This document shows positions 6,821 through 9,072 of a DNA stretch of 9,072 bases, in pieces; position 1 is the stretch's first letter; the number at the start of each line of letters is the position of its first letter. The stretch is from contig CALFWJ010000090.1 of assembly GCA_937928525.1 (NCBI GenBank), positions 1 through 9,072 of the forward strand, in the 5' to 3' direction. The notes under the pieces are model-generated. The model worked only from the letters and a program-made list of their open reading frames with translations. It searched no databases and was not told the DNA's origin. This DNA is from an uncultured Alphaproteobacteria bacterium. GTDB lineage: Bacteria > Pseudomonadota > Alphaproteobacteria > UBA2136 > UBA6156. Both the position numbers and the translations under genes were made by a program.

Positions 6821-7735
6821 ATGTTTAAAAAAATACACGCCTTCTTTAATCCACTCCGCCTACAAACAGGCGCGCTTTTTGGCATGGACGCCCGTATTGC
6901 GCTCATTATTGCCAGCGTACTGGTGGGCACGGGTGGGGTGACGATTATGTCGCGTCTTGAGCGTAGTAAAGTTTTACAAGCCGAGAGTACCCTCGATGAA
7001 CTTCGCAACGGCATAAACACCTATTACCGCACCATTAGCATTACGCAACTTCCCCTCGCTCTAGACGATTTATTCACCGAAGGCGTGATTAACAACCTCG
7101 CCATGAAGCAAGACTCTTGGAACCGGCGTTGGTACTACAGTACTTATAGCGCAAACATCACCCTAGAGGGCACCCCCATAGTCATGCACTACGCTACCAT
7201 TCACAGCGCAGGTAAAGACGGAGTGAATAACTCTGCGGCCATTACCAGCGAGTTAGACTATGCGCAATGGGAACCTTTGAACGACGATATTGGCATTAAA
7301 TTCAGTACCCGTGATGTAGAAGTAGAGCGGCTGGCAGAATACCGCGCGCGTGGCCAATTGATTACCGATAAGTTATCTGCGTTCGAGTCAGCGGCGTATT
7401 TGCAGGCTACTGGTGCGTGCGAATCATCTACGCCTGAAGGCTATTGCGAAAACGTTGATAATAAAAACTATACGCAACTTAACTATTACCCACGCTCAGA
7501 CCTAGACGAAACCGAAGGAGTGGCCTACTTTGCAACAATTTCTGGCAGTTCAAACGACTTTAACGCAGGCGATATTAACGACATGCAAGAACTGATGAGC
7601 GCCCTTGGCCTGCCTACCCTCTACGCTACCGACCCTTGGGGCCGCACGCTTTTCTACCACAGCAACGTCACCGAGCGCAGCAACCCACCTTTTACCGCCA
7701 GCATCTGCTTTAGCGATGGCGGAAGCTGTTTCTAG
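6821..7735 (+). CDS. Candidate pilin/pseudopilin with two GspG-like motif copies
   Basis: The 304-aa product has a short basic leader (1-21), a hydrophobic helix (about 25-42, ARIALIIASVLVGTGGVT) and an amphipathic continuation to about 72, ending LRNGINTYYR as in pilin N-terminal helices. A plausible peptidase site is G21-M22, but the residue at +5 is Ile26 rather than Glu. Two GspG-like segments follow. The first has DSWNRRWYY (98-106) and then SAGKDG (129-134), matching the family's 'DPWG..y.Y ... S.GaDG' ending. The second has DPWGRTLFYHS (271-281) and then FSDGG (297-301). Between them, 168-195 looks like another amphipathic helix. Four cysteines (200, 209, 296, 303) are all in the second half and could form disulfides as in type IVb pilins. 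No clear ribosome binding site precedes ATG 6821, and the 42-nt gap before it holds no hairpin. The next gene is a prepilin peptidase, which supports the pilin reading. Confidence 0.63.
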   Translation: MFKKIHAFFNPLRLQTGALFGMDARIALIIASVLVGTGGVTIMSRLERSKVLQAESTLDELRNGINTYYRTISITQLPLALDDLFTEGVINNLAMKQDSWNRRWYYSTYSANITLEGTPIVMHYATIHSAGKDGVNNSAAITSELDYAQWEPLNDDIGIKFSTRDVEVERLAEYRARGQLITDKLSAFESAAYLQATGACESSTPEGYCENVDNKNYTQLNYYPRSDLDETEGVAYFATISGSSNDFNAGDINDMQELMSALGLPTLYATDPWGRTLFYHSNVTERSNPPFTASICFSDGGSCF

Positions 7736-7743
7736 GCACCTTT

Positions 7744-8361
7744 ATGCTCTTCCCTCATGAAGCCGCAACCATTCCAGCGCCTGAGCGCGCAACCACGCAC
7801 ATCACGCCAAAAACATTCACGACACTGCATCTTTTCACAGCGTTTGCTTTGTTGGCGGCGCTCATATTAGCCCTCTTTTCTAGCGCGATAACACCAACAA
7901 TGTTTTGGCTTTATTTAGCGCTTATGCCAGTTCTTACGCGACTTTTGTGCCTAGATGTACAGTATCACGTGCTGGCAAATATTTATATTTTACCGCTGGC
8001 GATTATTGGCCTTATTACCGCGGGCTTCACAAGCCAGACAGCTTTTATTGCTAGTGCCCTTGGTTTGTTTTCAGGCCTTTTGGGCGGGCTGTTTATCAAC
8101 GCAACAATCAGAATTCTAACGGGTAAAAATGCAGGCATGGGCGGCGGCGACATTAAGTTTTTAGCTGCTGCGGGTGCGTGGCTTGGTGTAGGGCTTTTGC
8201 CTGTTGTACTATGGCTGGCGTTGGCGGTCATGCTACCGCTTTTCTTTTTCAAGCGCGCGCAAATGCCCTTTGGCCCCGCGCTTATTTTGGCATTTTGGCT
8301 CACGCTTTTGTACAAAAATACCGTCACAGGGTTGATAATGGCCTTGCCGTTACCTATATAA
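7744..8361 (+). CDS. Single-domain A24-family prepilin peptidase
   Basis: This integral-membrane aspartic peptidase would cleave the leader of pilin-like precursors at the cytoplasmic face of the inner membrane. The 205-aa product has about six hydrophobic helices. The two catalytic aspartates fit the family: D71 in LLCLDVQYHVLAN, and D136 in the GxGD-type motif GMGGGDIKFLAA (131-142). A PFGPAL segment (175-180) before the last helix is also typical. The N-terminal methyltransferase domain with its zinc-binding cysteines, found in PilD/GspO, is absent, so it resembles the short form seen in Tad/CpaA and some type IVb systems and probably cannot N-methylate its products. The ribosome binding site is weak (AGG at 7734-7736, overlapping the previous stop) and the gap to the preceding gene is 8 nt. 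It is the last gene of the operon; no terminator is visible after it. Confidence 0.92.
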   Translation: MLFPHEAATIPAPERATTHITPKTFTTLHLFTAFALLAALILALFSSAITPTMFWLYLALMPVLTRLLCLDVQYHVLANIYILPLAIIGLITAGFTSQTAFIASALGLFSGLLGGLFINATIRILTGKNAGMGGGDIKFLAAAGAWLGVGLLPVVLWLALAVMLPLFFFKRAQMPFGPALILAFWLTLLYKNTVTGLIMALPLPI

Positions 8362-8409
8362 TAATCAGAGAGAGCAAAAACGCCGCCCCACCATAAAGCG
8401 GAAAAGTGT

Positions 8410-8426
8410 GTTACTATAGGGGTAAC
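8410..8426. promoter_or_regulatory. Short inverted repeat with candidate -10, upstream of the J-domain gene
   Basis: GTTAC (8410-8414) and GTAAC (8422-8426) form a small inverted repeat around a TACTAT hexamer (8412-8417), a weak -10 candidate. No good -35 is visible. It lies about 40 nt upstream of the J-domain start codon, in the 106-nt gap after the pilus operon. The case rests mainly on position. Confidence 0.22.
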
Positions 8427-8467
8427 AAAAACACGGCTCTTAATTAAACAGGAGAGGAAAATACACA

Positions 8468-8995
8468 ATGACTCAATGCTGCTCATGGCCTGGTTGCCAA
8501 AACGAAGGTGAATTTCCTGCCCCCAAATCTCCGCGCGATATCGGTGCTCGGCAATATTTCTGCCAAGCCCACATTAAAGAATTTAACAAGAAGTGGAACG
8601 GCCTCGACGGTTTCTCGATGGATGAAATCTTCGAAATGCAACACGGCGGCGCCACCTGGAACCGCCCCACAGCACCCATGGGCGTAAACAGTGCAGCCTA
8701 TAACGCCGCAACCAGCACATTTAACAGCGCAGAAGACCTTTATAAGTTCTTCAAGCAACGTCAAGTAAATGGCGCCGACGTAACCGAGGCAAAAGCGGAA
8801 AAACTGCCCGCTGACGTGCAAGAAGCCTGTGCCATCTTCGCACTCAAATCGCCCAGCAATACTAAAACGCTGAAAACAAAATACCTCGAATTAGTGAAAA
8901 AGAATCACCCCGACATAGCACCAGAAGCAGACACCGATATGATTAAACGCATTAACGTAGCGTATAAAATATTAAGCGAATACGCCGCAGCGTAA
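8468..8995 (+). CDS. Alphaproteobacterial-type J-domain protein with N-terminal Cys/His segment
   Basis: A probable DnaJ-like co-chaperone that would stimulate an Hsp70 (DnaK) through its J domain. The J domain is C-terminal (about 118-175): an N-terminal helix, KTKYLELVKKNHPD with the essential HPD at 147-149, and a final helix KRINVAYKILSEY (160-172). The N-terminal part carries C4, C5, C10, C32 and H35 in a CSWPGC ... YFCQAHIKEFNKKWN arrangement that could bind zinc, then WNRPTAPMG. I know this layout from alphaproteobacterial J-domain proteins, so it is also the best clue to the organism. A strong GGAGAGG ribosome binding site (8451-8457) precedes the ATG by 10 nt. The 106-nt gap and dedicated terminator suggest a separate transcription unit. 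A link to the pilus genes is not indicated. Confidence 0.88.
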   Translation: MTQCCSWPGCQNEGEFPAPKSPRDIGARQYFCQAHIKEFNKKWNGLDGFSMDEIFEMQHGGATWNRPTAPMGVNSAAYNAATSTFNSAEDLYKFFKQRQVNGADVTEAKAEKLPADVQEACAIFALKSPSNTKTLKTKYLELVKKNHPDIAPEADTDMIKRINVAYKILSEYAAA

Positions 8996-9008
8996 ATAAA
9001 AGAAACAC

Positions 9009-9040
9009 AAAAAAGGCGCCAATAAAGGCGCCTTTTTTTT
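9009..9040 (+). terminator. Rho-independent terminator, probably bidirectional
   Basis: GGCGCC (9015-9020) and GGCGCC (9027-9032) pair around an AATAAA loop. The stem is extended by A6 before it (9009-9014) and T8 after it (9033-9040). The structure lies 14 nt past the J-domain stop codon. The A and T tracts on both sides mean it could also stop transcription entering from the right. Each GGCGCC arm is itself palindromic, so an alternative cruciform pairing exists. Confidence 0.92.
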
Positions 9041-9072
9041 AAGGAATAAATAACGTCAAATAAAAAGAAGAA

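Noticed and set aside
8362..8409. Possible terminator after the pilus operon (CCGC ... GCGG followed by AAAA)
   Set aside because: Only a 4-bp stem with a long loop and no T tract, so it is not a convincing terminator.
7983..8486. Long minus-strand open frame (167 aa) opposite the prepilin peptidase
   Set aside because: It lies antisense to a gene with intact catalytic motifs, its sequence is low in complexity and rich in Pro, Ala and Lys, and no ribosome binding site supports it.

Overview
The window most likely comes from an alphaproteobacterium of moderate GC content. The best taxonomic clue is the last gene (8468-8995). It pairs an N-terminal Cys/His-rich segment (CSWPGC, then a YFCxxHIKEFNKKWN-type stretch) with a C-terminal J domain, an architecture I associate with alphaproteobacterial DnaJ-like proteins. 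No rRNA, tRNA, CRISPR array, insertion sequence or integrase was seen.

Layout. (1) Positions 1-104 hold a rho-independent terminator serving a small leftward gene of unknown function (105-395, minus). (2) Positions 396-629 separate that gene from the rightward operon. This stretch carries an 8-bp inverted repeat next to a candidate minus-strand -10 box, and a 10-bp perfect palindrome upstream of the operon. (3) Positions 630-8361 are one tightly packed rightward run of eight genes encoding a type IV pilus/type II secretion-like assembly machine: GspE/PilB-type ATPase, GspF/PilC-type platform protein, a bitopic protein with a large cytoplasmic domain (GspL/PilO-like topology), a small bitopic protein (GspM/PilO-like), an exported periplasmic protein with a GspB/PilP-like C-terminus, two single-helix proteins with GspG-like C-terminal motifs (candidate pilins or pseudopilins), and a single-domain A24 prepilin peptidase. 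(4) The J-domain gene follows with its own ribosome binding site and a textbook terminator at 9009-9040.

How the genes would work together: the ATPase docks on the inner-membrane platform protein. The two bitopic proteins and the periplasmic protein form the alignment complex linking cytoplasm and periplasm. The peptidase would process the pilin-like proteins before assembly. No secretin or pilotin gene is present here, so an outer-membrane exit, if there is one, must be encoded elsewhere.

The most unusual part is the pilin pair. Together the two proteins carry three copies of a GspG-like D-(P/S)-W motif, two of them in one protein, and both lack the canonical Glu5 in the N-terminal helix. 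This suggests a divergent, poorly described pilus or pseudopilus branch. Functional assignments within the operon rest on motifs, topology and gene order; no database search was possible.
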